The notes under the pieces were generated by a model, which saw only the letters and a list, made by a program, of their open reading frames with translations, was not told where the DNA came from and ran no database searches. A DNA stretch of 28,199 nucleotides from positions 1 through 28,199 of the IMG/VR virus record IMGVR_UViG_3300031933_000228; one strand, given 5' to 3'. The stretch's first letter is position 1, and every line of letters starts with the position of its first letter. This stretch comes from a virus. The position numbers and the translations under genes were made by a program. Positions 8,301-17,019 of this stretch are shown here, piece after piece.

Positions 8301-11300
8301 ACTCACCCAGGAAGACTATGACTTAGGGGTTGAGGACCGCTTCGGCAATAGCTTAATCGATGCCGGTAAGGGTCTGATGCGGGGACTGGGTAAGATTTAC
8401 GGCGCGCAGTTTGCACTTATGGGCGCTGTACTAAAGGCACCCATGGCTGTAGTGCAGAAGGTGAAGGATCGCTTCGACGGGGTTAAAGATGTCTATGTAA
8501 AGGGTGAAGGCACACCGCGTATGCGTGCACTGCTCATGCGCAATGGCGGCTACATCTCCAGTCGGAGTCAGAAAGTCATCACACACCAAGGGCAAATTGA
8601 CGGCGAAGTCTTAGACTCTAAGGGGAACATCGTTATTTCCTTGGACGATATTGAGACGGGACTCGTTGACCGGTGGGGCATTAGCATTGAGGCTAAGGGA
8701 CTCAGTGGGTTACTGGGTGGCCTGGCGGGGCGTGGCCTTGAACTAGGCGGTAAATTGCTAGGGAAAGGCGCTAAGCTGTACGGTCAATACCTGAAGGGTG
8801 TCGGCAAAGCTACCGCCGGTATAGCGGGTGGTATCTGGGGTGTTGCTAAGGAAGGCGGTCGACGCCTAGCCGGTGGCGGTGGCATGTCGCGTGAAGAGAT
8901 GATGGCGATGTTTCTGGAGATGCAAGGGGGCGGTGCCCCTGAGCTGGACCCCAGTGAACGTGAAACCTTGTCACTCTGGCAGAAGCTGAAGGATCAGAAC
9001 CTTACCCCTGATATGTTAAAGTCCATGGATTTGGATGAACTTAAAGCCCGCATACCCGATCTAAACATGGATGCGTTAAACGTAGGATCCATGGAAGAGC
9101 TCACGGCTAAACTCTCTGAAGTAGGGGAGTCTGTTCGGCAGGCGCTGACCGGTAACCAGATGGACATTGGTAGCCGTAAGCTACTGCCGGTGTTGGTTGA
9201 ACAATTAAATGTACAACAAGGTATCTACCGTCATCTGACGGGCGAGAGTTGGGCCAGTCCCGGTACCGACATTATCCGAGACAGCTACGACGACATCCTC
9301 TCTAACGATGATGATGTTGGTGGTTTGAAGGATACGGTTGCTAAAGTCACCGATAACTTCGCCCGTGAAGTCGGTAAGGAAGATGATGAAGAAGGTCACC
9401 GTGCAGGGAGCTGGCGAGATCAGCGATCTCAGTTGACCCCTGAAGAAGTCAAGGTTAAGGAAGAGGAAAAGAAAGAAGAGAAGGAGGAAAAGAGCTCTTG
9501 GCTTATGGACATCATCGGGTCACTCGGTGGGTTGTTCATGAGCGGCATTGGTGCGCTGGGTGATAAACTCATGATGGCGATGGGCATTAAGACTGCCGCC
9601 AGTACCGCCGGTGACGTACTGGGCGGTGCAGATGTCTTAGGTAATGCCAGAGGTACGCCACCAGGGGGTAAGAAACCTGGGCTACTGGGTAAGTCTTGGA
9701 ACCTGCTAAAACGTGGAGCTAAGGGTGCTGGCGGACTGTTAAAACGCGGTGCCTTGGCGGCTGCGCCATTACTAGCGTCGTCTAAGGTGGGTGCGGCAGT
9801 ACTCGCAGGCGGTGCTAAGCTCGCCGCCGGAGCCGCTGCGGTTGGTAGCGCGATTGCCGCTGCACCTGTAGGACTTATCATCGGCGGGGCAGTCGCGGTA
9901 GGCGCTGCAGCCTATGGTGGCTATAAGCTCTGGGATCATTTCAGGGACAATGCGGCACTGGAGCCATTAGAAGCCTTGCGCTTCATGCAGTACGGTATCG
10001 ACACAACCGATCAAGAGTTCATCGCACATGTCCGTCGCATTGAGCGTGAGTTCATTGACGATATAAGTTGGGAAGGTATGAAGGCTACCTTTAAAGGAGA
10101 CCAACAGGAGTACTTCCAAGAGTTCGGTGAAGACATGGGGATGGACCTCACCAACATGAACGATGCCACGGAGTGGCAGACTTGGTTCGTGAAACGCTTT
10201 GGTCCTATACTCTTAACGCATCTGACCGTCTTGAAAAAGATTGATGAGGATGTGGATGTCACAGATGTGGACGACGAACTCGATCCCAAATACCATGCGG
10301 ACTACATTAAGCGTGTTCAGATTACCTCTGAAGACGTAGCCTCTGGATTTAACCCATACGAGTGGGTTGCCTCCCCCTTTAAAGGACATGAAGTCCGTAA
10401 CATGGTTGAGGAGATTTCAGAGTACACTGACGTACTCCTGAAGGCAGCTGAAGCGGGTAACGTAGAAGATGTGGAGGTTGACTCTAAAGGTACCCTCAGT
10501 ACATTAATCAACGGAGCTAAGAAAATCTACGGTAATGTAGCAAAGGTAATTCCTGGCGTTGCGTTGATGGGTAAGGTCGCCAGCGGCGTCCATAGTGCAG
10601 TCAGTGCGGTTACCGACACGGTACGTGAGAAAGGTGTACTCGGTACCGCTAAAGCGGCTGCAAAGGGTATATTGGGATCCATACCTTTGATTGGAGGACT
10701 GTTTAAAGGCGACGAAGCGAAGGATGGGTCTAGTGGTGAGACGCCAAGTATGGATAAGTGGTTCTTACTACGCATGATGATGTACGGCTTTGATAAGGAT
10801 GTAGGGCCGGATAAAGTCAAGGCCATAGTTACCCTGGAAAAGCACCTTGCTAAGTATAAGAAGTTTATACGTGGCGACGGTAGCATTCGGATGGACCGTT
10901 TCAAGCTTCACCGTATGATGGCACCTAGTTTTGGATTAGCCGTGGATGACAGGGCCAGCACCATTCTGTGGATCGACTGGCTCACTAAACGCTTCATTCC
11001 AAGCTTTGTGCGTTTCCTACATGCCCTCAATGGTGCCACGGGTAGCGATTCGTTGGAGAATGTAGAAGCCAGGTTAGGTACACTGGATGAGGAGAAGAAG
11101 GCGGTCTTCCTGCGGCGGGTTAAAATGGAACACGTGCCTGTAGGAGCCACCCAGCATCCGTATGAAGTGAATTCTTCTCCCTTCATGGACACGCCTGTAA
11201 CCATTTTCAAGGATGAGATTAGTGCCTTCATCTCAACATTGGCAGCAGGTGAAGACGTTAACCCAACGTTAGAGGCTGGAGCTGGTGCTACTGGTGTGGT

Positions 11301-13293
11301 AAAGAAAGGCCTACTGTCAGGTCTATGGGATAAGGCCCAAGGCCTAATCGAGGGAGTGAAGTCTGGCGTAGCGACTGCGGTTGCAACCGTGCAGGAAAAG
11401 GGACTTGTAGGTGCGGCTAGTGAGGCGGTTAAGAAAGTTATCCCTGCAGTGGCCGAAAAGTTACCTGGGGTAGGTGCCGGCCTCTATATTGCAGGTAAAG
11501 TGGTAGAGGCATTCAAGCGAGATACCGAGGTAACTCCCATCGAAGGCCTACGGTTCCTGCAGTACGGCGTTAACCTTAAGGACGCGGTCTTTGTTAAACG
11601 AGTCCGTGAGCTGGAAATGTTAGCCCTGGATACCGTTACGTGGTCAGGTAAACGTGCTGAACTTTCGGAAGATCCCGAATACTTCTTCAAGCTAATGGCC
11701 GAGAAAATGGGAATGTCCTCCACTGACCCACTCAACGCCAAAGCCTGGACCACCTGGTTTGCGAAACGCTTCGTACCTGTACTGTTAACTCACCTCCAAA
11801 CACTCAAGTTGTTGGATGAAATTCTAGAGCTTGAGGAGGTGGATGTCCGCATGTCGGTTGAGTTGAAGATTGAGTATGTTAACCGTGTTCAGTTTACAGC
11901 CAACGATATTGCCTCTGGGAAGGACCCCTATGCGGTAACGGATAGTCCCATGTATGGTGTTACAGTCGAGAGTCTGCGTGAGGTGATTGCGGTATACACC
12001 AAGCGTCTGTTGGATACCCTGGCTAGGGGTCGCATAAATAATAGCCAGTCGTTCCTACCACCACAAGTGAAAGAGAATGACCGCGCGGTAGAATCCATCG
12101 CGCAGGCTAAAGAGACACAGCAGGCCATCGGTCAGCAGCGCAGTGAGGAACGGAAGCGGTCTTCTGGCACTAATCTCCCGGTCGAAACGGCTAAGGGTGT
12201 GGGCGCCAGTGCCATGGGCGAGGCGTCTAGTGGCGATGCACCGGATGCGGATGGCAATATGCCTGCAGGTGTGCCCGATGCACCCAGTAACATGAAGCCG
12301 TCTGGAGATGGCAGTATGCTCATGCCTGCACAGGGACGTATTAGCTCTGCGTACGGTCGCCGCATGCACCCAACTCGAAAAGAGATGCATGGACATGGAG
12401 GGATCGACATTGCTGCACCCACCGGCACACCGGTCTACGCCGCGATGGCCGGTACTATCTCTCGCCAGTACCGCAGCAGTAGTTACGGTAATGTTATCTA
12501 CATTAACCACCCTGATGGTCGCGCTACACGCTACGCTCACTTGAGTCGGTTTGCGGCAGGGACAGGGGCTGGCGCTGTTGTGAAGCAGGGCCAGATAATT
12601 GGGTATGTAGGGTCAACGGGTGTCTCTACCGGTCCTCACTTGCACTTTGAGGTGAGAGAAGGCCATGCACAGCGCTCACCCACGGCGGATCCAATGAAGT
12701 TTATTGGTCCGGCACGGGAAATGCTGGCTCAGCAAGAGAAGGAGGTCAAGGAAGCTGAGAAGGGCGATGATATTGGGGATCAAGACTTCTCCTTGGAGGG
12801 CGTTGATACCATCGCATCGACTACCCTGAAGAAGCCTGTATTGGCGGACGCAGGTATCTCCGACGATGACCCCAGTGTTAACGCAACGGCTAACAACGAC
12901 CCTGTAGCGGGCGCGCTGCCTGTTAGTCCTAAGGTAGGGCCTGGTGGAGTAGACGGTACCCTAACGGCTCAGACGGGCGGTACGGCTAACCTGCCGGATG
13001 TAGGGGCAGGGGCTGCCGGTGTGGACGTGGAGCGTTTAGTTGGCGAGCAAACAAAGCATGCCTCTGAAGCACAGCGTCTACGTGAACGTCAGGTCATGAC
13101 GCAAGAAGAAACCAATGCGAAGATGGATCGACTCATTGCCGCTATTGAAAACCAGCAACCTCCTCAGGTGAATGTAACCGCAGGAGAACCCAGTCAACCT
13201 AAAGGCACTAAACCCAATACGCCTGTTGGACAGCGTAAAGGGGATTCCCAAGGATCGGGATATAATGGTGTCGTTGGATTTGACTATTCATAA
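5302..13293 (+). CDS. Giant virion protein with peptidase M23 domain (probable tape-measure / tail-associated peptidoglycan hydrolase, phiKZ gp181-like)
   Basis: The 2,663-aa protein starts at ATG 5302 behind a near-perfect AAAGGAGGT. The N-terminal 700 residues are charged and helical. Two copies of a D(I/V)YVKG module lie at about 950-1035 and 1062-1145. A glutamate/lysine-rich stretch (about 1375-1400) precedes a long Ala/Gly hydrophobic segment (about 1480-1545). Three related 165-residue domains begin LRFMQYGIDT (about 1552), LRMMMYGFDK (about 1816) and LRFLQYGVNL (about 2076). The M23 endopeptidase domain (about 2335-2470) has the zinc ligands H2365 and D2369 in HGGID and HLH at 2446-2448, then a disordered tail. 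Length, helical make-up and hydrophobic segments fit a tail tape-measure role, with the peptidase locally opening the cell wall during DNA injection. The position next to the virion polymerase genes matches phiKZ gp181, a known virion muralytic protein. The 113-nt gap upstream is shared with the divergent polymerase gene. Confidence 0.85.
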   Translation: MAKYDDDVDFDIDDLDDLDVPDIDIMPDDSVAADNRTPATRVADGALKSVLRTSTARTAARAIKENALPEGYSMAIDAADDALSLGQDLYDAAAKELEPAVKAAQKMLRKSQEKADKYLPKWLADTVKKLGGEAEEARQYVDPNESAIAGSLGSIFDKYREATAQTAATEANLALDDKQRSVDRKIAIEQGDRQYNQLTSISEGISKLVGYQESVLFDYQRKSLELQHRQYFAARDLLTVTKAMADQNLHELKAVVKNTGLPEAVKLRLSEQYGQVATNQLIGRVQGSVHDFVANYTSEFRERAFKKITGAARDLKDGVLMGADMYEQMSEMGETMDEAGIDRARMAGEQLGAMGTSAAFKYGARLAGDRLVTRNKYQERSRLIKLLDPDNRLSSRAAKALEARIQQYEASGEPLDLQALTDKESYEDKRVGEEIAETISTSSGLFGIRKRKINAQFKRVLNAGETVERGRFLRGADTMQYLIENAPKVANDWARSGRSVFDNVEVENETLQRLLESGGVQAVEDFIRELAPTFKESFSINSNLHADAANAVGFDLLTRRSIIEIIPGYLSRILQQVTTVATGESAERITYSTEREQFVSQSTQDTIVASRLFDQRNVDNRLNDADAVTKLLGGENLDDDVKAALNRRILQLRDDGSTLSLNNLRKTSVAGEDAGLTAALETFLDSEDINFDSENKIKLSRLYDRITAMTREVNQGLADTNKVADKDTLYRLGIVDPKTGKVDAAKVRAYVDGRLRPGTAGEDSTLSDAFNPKPGPDSSRPEGGEGLSTTVNYVTEATVNWDDFTPQRKLLVEELFSQFTTLTSTYDGIPIAVDLRSEAPQGTLDASPTHERLDAILDAINGNFETNHVLLQAVAENAGRGGEGGDTVSVEEMGSGLLGKLRSGAGSLVGMLGSYYSWLGRTSLKTVQTAKDVALDVGDRVLKRTGATGVRDIYVKGKPGVVISAKGLRNGWYFDAETKAPIATMEDIQGPVVDLDGNFVLTQEDYDLGVEDRFGNSLIDAGKGLMRGLGKIYGAQFALMGAVLKAPMAVVQKVKDRFDGVKDVYVKGEGTPRMRALLMRNGGYISSRSQKVITHQGQIDGEVLDSKGNIVISLDDIETGLVDRWGISIEAKGLSGLLGGLAGRGLELGGKLLGKGAKLYGQYLKGVGKATAGIAGGIWGVAKEGGRRLAGGGGMSREEMMAMFLEMQGGGAPELDPSERETLSLWQKLKDQNLTPDMLKSMDLDELKARIPDLNMDALNVGSMEELTAKLSEVGESVRQALTGNQMDIGSRKLLPVLVEQLNVQQGIYRHLTGESWASPGTDIIRDSYDDILSNDDDVGGLKDTVAKVTDNFAREVGKEDDEEGHRAGSWRDQRSQLTPEEVKVKEEEKKEEKEEKSSWLMDIIGSLGGLFMSGIGALGDKLMMAMGIKTAASTAGDVLGGADVLGNARGTPPGGKKPGLLGKSWNLLKRGAKGAGGLLKRGALAAAPLLASSKVGAAVLAGGAKLAAGAAAVGSAIAAAPVGLIIGGAVAVGAAAYGGYKLWDHFRDNAALEPLEALRFMQYGIDTTDQEFIAHVRRIEREFIDDISWEGMKATFKGDQQEYFQEFGEDMGMDLTNMNDATEWQTWFVKRFGPILLTHLTVLKKIDEDVDVTDVDDELDPKYHADYIKRVQITSEDVASGFNPYEWVASPFKGHEVRNMVEEISEYTDVLLKAAEAGNVEDVEVDSKGTLSTLINGAKKIYGNVAKVIPGVALMGKVASGVHSAVSAVTDTVREKGVLGTAKAAAKGILGSIPLIGGLFKGDEAKDGSSGETPSMDKWFLLRMMMYGFDKDVGPDKVKAIVTLEKHLAKYKKFIRGDGSIRMDRFKLHRMMAPSFGLAVDDRASTILWIDWLTKRFIPSFVRFLHALNGATGSDSLENVEARLGTLDEEKKAVFLRRVKMEHVPVGATQHPYEVNSSPFMDTPVTIFKDEISAFISTLAAGEDVNPTLEAGAGATGVVKKGLLSGLWDKAQGLIEGVKSGVATAVATVQEKGLVGAASEAVKKVIPAVAEKLPGVGAGLYIAGKVVEAFKRDTEVTPIEGLRFLQYGVNLKDAVFVKRVRELEMLALDTVTWSGKRAELSEDPEYFFKLMAEKMGMSSTDPLNAKAWTTWFAKRFVPVLLTHLQTLKLLDEILELEEVDVRMSVELKIEYVNRVQFTANDIASGKDPYAVTDSPMYGVTVESLREVIAVYTKRLLDTLARGRINNSQSFLPPQVKENDRAVESIAQAKETQQAIGQQRSEERKRSSGTNLPVETAKGVGASAMGEASSGDAPDADGNMPAGVPDAPSNMKPSGDGSMLMPAQGRISSAYGRRMHPTRKEMHGHGGIDIAAPTGTPVYAAMAGTISRQYRSSSYGNVIYINHPDGRATRYAHLSRFAAGTGAGAVVKQGQIIGYVGSTGVSTGPHLHFEVREGHAQRSPTADPMKFIGPAREMLAQQEKEVKEAEKGDDIGDQDFSLEGVDTIASTTLKKPVLADAGISDDDPSVNATANNDPVAGALPVSPKVGPGGVDGTLTAQTGGTANLPDVGAGAAGVDVERLVGEQTKHASEAQRLRERQVMTQEETNAKMDRLIAAIENQQPPQVNVTAGEPSQPKGTKPNTPVGQRKGDSQGSGYNGVVGFDYS

Positions 13294-13295
13294 GT

Positions 13296-13324
13296 AAGGG
13301 GGCCCTGCCCCCTTCTTTCTTTTT
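13296..13324 (+). terminator. Rho-independent terminator
   Basis: AAGGGGG (13296-13302), loop CCCTG and CCCCCTT (13308-13314) form a perfect 7-bp stem followed by a T-rich run TTCTTTCTTTTT. It lies directly after the stop of the 2,663-aa gene and just before the next gene, so it probably attenuates read-through rather than ending the operon. Confidence 0.8.
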
Positions 13325-13346
13325 GATATACAGTAGGAGTCTAGCT

Positions 13347-15404
13347 ATGGCTACCCCCATCCCAGAGAGTGGAATACGGTCAGATGCCGACTGGATTCGA
13401 CAAGCTTTCTTTGTCCCCGGATTAACCACCAAAAACGGTATCGGTGGTGCAACGATACGGGATAGCGAATCTCGAGGCCAGCGTTTTTCATCTGCTGAAC
13501 TCAAATATACGGATACCACACCGGGTGGCAACTTTGCGATTAACCCCCGTCCACAATTTACTCGATATTGTGACCCTAAGGTACCGGGCATTAATCCAGA
13601 TAGCCGAGGTATGGGTGAATACTACTCTGAGGCTATTGATGACAATGCACAAATCGTCCATCTGCAATTTGGGGTACCCGAGTATAACTCCCTCACCAAC
13701 TTCTTTGGTCGTTTTTACGATACGGCGGTAGGTCGCTTAGCCAATACCGGCGATGCCTCTGAATTTACTTTCTTTGCGGGGCAAGTGGTGGGGTATGTAC
13801 TGACAGCACCCTTCCAGGTTGTCAACAGCGTCATTAACTTTGTAAAGCGTATCTGGAACTTTGTAAACAACACGCCCTATAGTCGGTTCTACTACATGAA
13901 ACCGGTTATGCCGATGTATTGGTCTACGGTATCTCATCTGTTGAACCGCATTGGTGTGAACATGGGGATTATAAATGGACCCACGCCGGATGACGTTACG
14001 CTGGACAGTGAGGGTAGTGCTACCAAGATTACGTATAACAATGGGTTAAGTGCCTCTGAGTTTGAAGTACTAAACCGGTTGTTACCCGACGTCATGGCCT
14101 CCGATGGCGGTATAGATGTCTTTGCAATTTCGACTCGCGCCCAGCGACTTGCGAATGCGCATTATAAAACCTTAAATACGTTAGAAAAAAGTTTTCGAGG
14201 TCAACCTAAAGAGCTCTTCGATAACGCCGTGTTAAGTTATGTTGAGGGGAACTTTGACCCTAATCCCCCCAGTAAACATCGTAGCTTACCGGAGTATCTG
14301 AATACCTTCTATAAAGGGGGCACCATTGGTCAAGGGGTCGGGGCGGATGACCCTCAGGCAGCTGTAGATGCACATGCGACCGAAGGCAGCGCCGCTGATA
14401 GTGTACCCGACAAGCAAAATGGAAAGGCTATGTCCGATGGCGGCGTTGAGGTTGCCCGTGCATGGAACGATCCGTCCATGAAGGACTACTTCGATGGGGA
14501 GTTAGCCGATGGCGCTGCCTTTGTAAGTTTTGCGGTGGACCATGAAGGTTCAGTGTCGGAGTCATTTTCGAATAGCTTTAAATCCTCCGATATTGCGGAT
14601 AAGCTTAACTCGATTAGCTCCTCTGGTCGATCTGCCTACTTTAACATGGCCGGTGGTAACATAGGGGACAATACCATTGTCAATGGCATTGAAAGTATGT
14701 TAGGGGGGATAAAGTCGTTCGTACAAGGGGCTTTAAATTCAGTCGGTCTTGGGGGACTCTCTGCCCTAGGGGGGGCGGCGTACGTCGATATCCCTGAGTT
14801 TTGGGACAGCGCCAGTGCGGATCTACCCAAGTCCAACTACACCATTAAACTGTCCTCGCCCTATGGGAACAAGCTTTCGATTCTACTGAACATTTATCTG
14901 CCGCTGTGTATGCTACTGGCAGGTGCGTTGCCGCGTACTACCGGTAAGAACTCTTACACCAGTCCGTTCCTGTGTAGCTTGTACGCACCGGGTCGTAACG
15001 TCATTAAACTGGGTATGATAGACAGTCTTTCCATTACCCGTGGTGATGATAGCATGGGGTGGTCAGCCGATGGGTTACCGACGTCGGTTGAAGTGAGTTT
15101 CTCAGTAGTGAACCTGTCTAAGATTCTACATGTACCGGTGTCAGAATTGGCAGGGCCTACGGACGCACTGAAGCTATCCATGATCGATGAGGATACGCCC
15201 TTCACGGACTACATGGCGGTGCTAGGTGGACTCTCACTCTATGACCAGTATTACATTGAACCCCGTTTGAAGTTAGCGTGGCGCAATCAAATAGCCGACT
15301 TTGAACGCTGGTTCTCCATGTCACACTTTGCCTCGCACTTTGCTGGTACAGAGACTATGGCGAACCGCGTCATAGGTCCTTTATATCGTGCTGGCGATCG
15401 ATAA
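13347..15404 (+). CDS. Probable virion structural protein, 685 aa
   Basis: I do not recognise a domain. ATG 13347 is preferred because TAGGAG lies 7 nt upstream; an in-frame TTG at 13323 sits inside the terminator T run and has no ribosome site. The protein has two hydrophobic stretches (about 140-180, GYVLTAPFQVVNSVINFVKRI within it, and about 515-535, ILLNIYLPLCMLLAGAL) and a Gly/Ser-rich middle. The C-terminal part (LCSLYAPGRNVIKLGMIDSL, then VEVSFSVVNLSKI) resembles the beta-rich style of tail and baseplate proteins. It is the last plus-strand gene before a strong bidirectional terminator and follows the giant M23 protein in the same direction, as the gp182 gene follows gp181 in phiKZ. 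A tail or injection-apparatus role is inferred from position only. Confidence 0.72.
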   Translation: MATPIPESGIRSDADWIRQAFFVPGLTTKNGIGGATIRDSESRGQRFSSAELKYTDTTPGGNFAINPRPQFTRYCDPKVPGINPDSRGMGEYYSEAIDDNAQIVHLQFGVPEYNSLTNFFGRFYDTAVGRLANTGDASEFTFFAGQVVGYVLTAPFQVVNSVINFVKRIWNFVNNTPYSRFYYMKPVMPMYWSTVSHLLNRIGVNMGIINGPTPDDVTLDSEGSATKITYNNGLSASEFEVLNRLLPDVMASDGGIDVFAISTRAQRLANAHYKTLNTLEKSFRGQPKELFDNAVLSYVEGNFDPNPPSKHRSLPEYLNTFYKGGTIGQGVGADDPQAAVDAHATEGSAADSVPDKQNGKAMSDGGVEVARAWNDPSMKDYFDGELADGAAFVSFAVDHEGSVSESFSNSFKSSDIADKLNSISSSGRSAYFNMAGGNIGDNTIVNGIESMLGGIKSFVQGALNSVGLGGLSALGGAAYVDIPEFWDSASADLPKSNYTIKLSSPYGNKLSILLNIYLPLCMLLAGALPRTTGKNSYTSPFLCSLYAPGRNVIKLGMIDSLSITRGDDSMGWSADGLPTSVEVSFSVVNLSKILHVPVSELAGPTDALKLSMIDEDTPFTDYMAVLGGLSLYDQYYIEPRLKLAWRNQIADFERWFSMSHFASHFAGTETMANRVIGPLYRAGDR

Positions 15405-15447
15405 AGAAAAAAAAGGACACAGCCACCGGGGGTAATCCCCGGTGGCT
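15405..15447. terminator. Bidirectional terminator between convergent genes
   Basis: AGCCACCGGGG (15421-15431), loop GTAAT and CCCCGGTGGCT (15437-15447) form an 11-bp perfect stem. The left flank AAAGAAAAAAAA gives a U tract on minus-strand transcripts, and the right flank CTTCTATTT serves plus-strand ones. The stop codon of the minus-strand DUF488-like gene lies in the stem. A near copy of this site occurs at 25229-25278. Confidence 0.85.
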
Positions 15448-15811
15448 AGTCTTCTATTTCACCTTTATACGTAAACGCAATGCCTTCCGCAGTACACGCT
15501 TTCTCGATCATCTCCTTTAACAGTAATCGATGACAGAACGCACCTGCTTTACAGTAGCAGGCGATAGCTACCTTAGGCTGACGCAATAGCTTGTCCCATT
15601 GTGTAGCGTTGACCCGATAACTCGTACGCATGAGTCGGTAATACTCGGTGCGGTACTCTTCGGCTGAGATCCGCCCGGCCTTATAATCGCCGAGTAACTT
15701 AGGGGTAGGGGCAAAACAACGGTTGCCGCTGCGCAGAGTAATGTCCAATAAAGGAATATCTTTCGCTTTAACTAACCGCCATTTTGCCAACTGTACTGTA
15801 TAGAGCTCCAT
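15446..15811 (-). CDS. DUF488-like small protein
   Basis: The 121-aa protein ends in a pattern typical of DUF488: VAIACYCKAGAFCHRLLL (about 86-103), where the family has 'LLCaE..p..CHR' with conserved cysteine and His-Arg. Upstream features also fit: a short N-terminal strand, then a Tyr/Arg-rich helical middle containing EEYRTEYYRLM. The biochemical role of DUF488 is not established. Its ATG shares bases with the stop of the 377-aa gene (TAATG), so translation is coupled, and the pair form one operon ended by the hairpin overlapping its stop codon. It lies on the strand opposite the virion genes. Confidence 0.68.
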   Translation of the reverse strand: MELYTVQLAKWRLVKAKDIPLLDITLRSGNRCFAPTPKLLGDYKAGRISAEEYRTEYYRLMRTSYRVNATQWDKLLRQPKVAIACYCKAGAFCHRLLLKEMIEKACTAEGIAFTYKGEIED

Positions 15812-16944
15812 TATACCGCCAGAGATGGATATTGGGATTGGATGAGGTACCCTAAGGACTTAGGATCAGTATTTAGTCCCTTCGCCATAATAGCGGTTGA
15901 CTTAAGTGGGTCAAACGAGGTAAAGACCCTGATCGCATCGTCAGAGGCATATCGAAAGAGGGTATAGTCGATAATCAACTCCCCATCTCGATCATAGGTT
16001 AAGCACCCCTCATCAATTAGATTAAGGTTATCGTAAAAGGCTTCTGCCATGCCGCTATGGGCTGACTTAGGCTCAGCACGATCCAATCGATAGCTATTAA
16101 GTAGGCGGCGAACCGTATCCCGTCGCAATGACGGTGTGGCGCGGGAACCCATCGCCTCAATGATCGCCGCAACCTGCGCATGGTTACCTGAGTTGGCCGC
16201 CGCTAAGGCGACCTGGGTCTGAATAAAGAGTTGCTCTTCAGGGGTTAACTCCGCTGCTTCAATCTCAGCAACAATTTCCTCAGGCGTTAGGTAGGGGGTC
16301 TTAAGGATCGTTTCACTGTTCAGTGTTGCGAGAGTGCGCACCTTTGTCGGCAGAGGGTGGCGAGTCCCTAAGTCACTCAGCGTCTCCAGTACCTCTAGAC
16401 GACTATCTCCCCGGGTAATACCGGCATCTAAATACAGGTCGTCACCGTTTAATTGTCCGCGATCCATGGCCCCTAAAATCTGATTAACCGACTCGACGTG
16501 TACCGGTAACGTCTTGTTATTCAGTGACCGGTAATCGTCCGGTGACATGGTAGTCTGGATGAAAGTCAATAGGGCATTGATCTCATTAACACCCAAGCCC
16601 CGGAAGCGGTTAAAGAACTCAATGACATCTACCGCCAATGGGAATAGACTCTTGAGGAAGCTGCGGAGCTGTCCCACCGACAGACCCAAGGAGAGTAGCT
16701 TCTCGAGTAAGAGTTCAAACCCACCCTGAGAGAGGGCAGCTTTCAATGCCTGTAAGTTTTGACTCAGTGCCTTTTCAGCTTCTTCTGGGGACTGACCCTC
16801 TGCAGCAGCTTCCTGTGCAGCAGCGGCAGCAGCAGCGGCCCCTTCAAACGCACTTAAGATTTCCCCCTCACCGTATACGTCAACAACCCGCAAACTGTCG
16901 TCTGGACCTGTTTTAAAGACCGACTCTTTAGGTGCTACCGGCAT
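15811..16944 (-). CDS. Unrecognised 377-aa protein, possibly virion associated
   Basis: I do not recognise a family. The ATG at 16944 has GAGGG about 8 nt upstream, just past a terminator belonging to the previous gene. The N-terminus has a low-complexity run of nine alanines broken by one glutamine (about 35-47) inside an acidic linker. A leucine-rich helical region (about 60-120) with LLEKLLSLGLSVGQLRSFLK follows, then mixed helical segments to the C-terminus (LIQSQYPSLAV). No signal peptide, membrane span or catalytic motif stands out. It is translationally coupled to the DUF488-like gene. The terminator upstream implies its own promoter or read-through, so it may be expressed on a different schedule from the macro-domain operon. 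Confidence 0.7.
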   Translation of the reverse strand: MPVAPKESVFKTGPDDSLRVVDVYGEGEILSAFEGAAAAAAAAQEAAAEGQSPEEAEKALSQNLQALKAALSQGGFELLLEKLLSLGLSVGQLRSFLKSLFPLAVDVIEFFNRFRGLGVNEINALLTFIQTTMSPDDYRSLNNKTLPVHVESVNQILGAMDRGQLNGDDLYLDAGITRGDSRLEVLETLSDLGTRHPLPTKVRTLATLNSETILKTPYLTPEEIVAEIEAAELTPEEQLFIQTQVALAAANSGNHAQVAAIIEAMGSRATPSLRRDTVRRLLNSYRLDRAEPKSAHSGMAEAFYDNLNLIDEGCLTYDRDGELIIDYTLFRYASDDAIRVFTSFDPLKSTAIMAKGLNTDPKSLGYLIQSQYPSLAV

Positions 16945-16962
16945 GGTTAAACCCTCATCCAG

Positions 16963-16995
16963 TTAAAAAAAAAAGAGGACCGAACTGATCCTCTT
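16963..16995 (-). terminator. Rho-independent terminator of the macro-domain operon
   Basis: On the minus strand AAGAGGA (16995-16989), a 9-nt loop and TCCTCTT (16979-16973) are followed by an uninterrupted run of about ten T residues. This is a textbook terminator and ends the transcript that begins at the early-type promoter near 19069-19081. Confidence 0.88.
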
Positions 16996-17019
16996 GATTT
17001 GCCATATTATCGCCTAGCC

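Noticed and set aside
12055-12540. Minus-strand open frame of 161 aa within the giant tail protein
   Set aside because: It is antisense to the M23 domain region, has His/Arg-rich shadow composition and no ribosome site. The other antisense frames in 5300-13300 fail in the same way.
13323-13346. TTG start eight codons upstream for the 685-aa gene
   Set aside because: It falls in the terminator T run without a ribosome site, while ATG 13347 has TAGGAG at the right distance.
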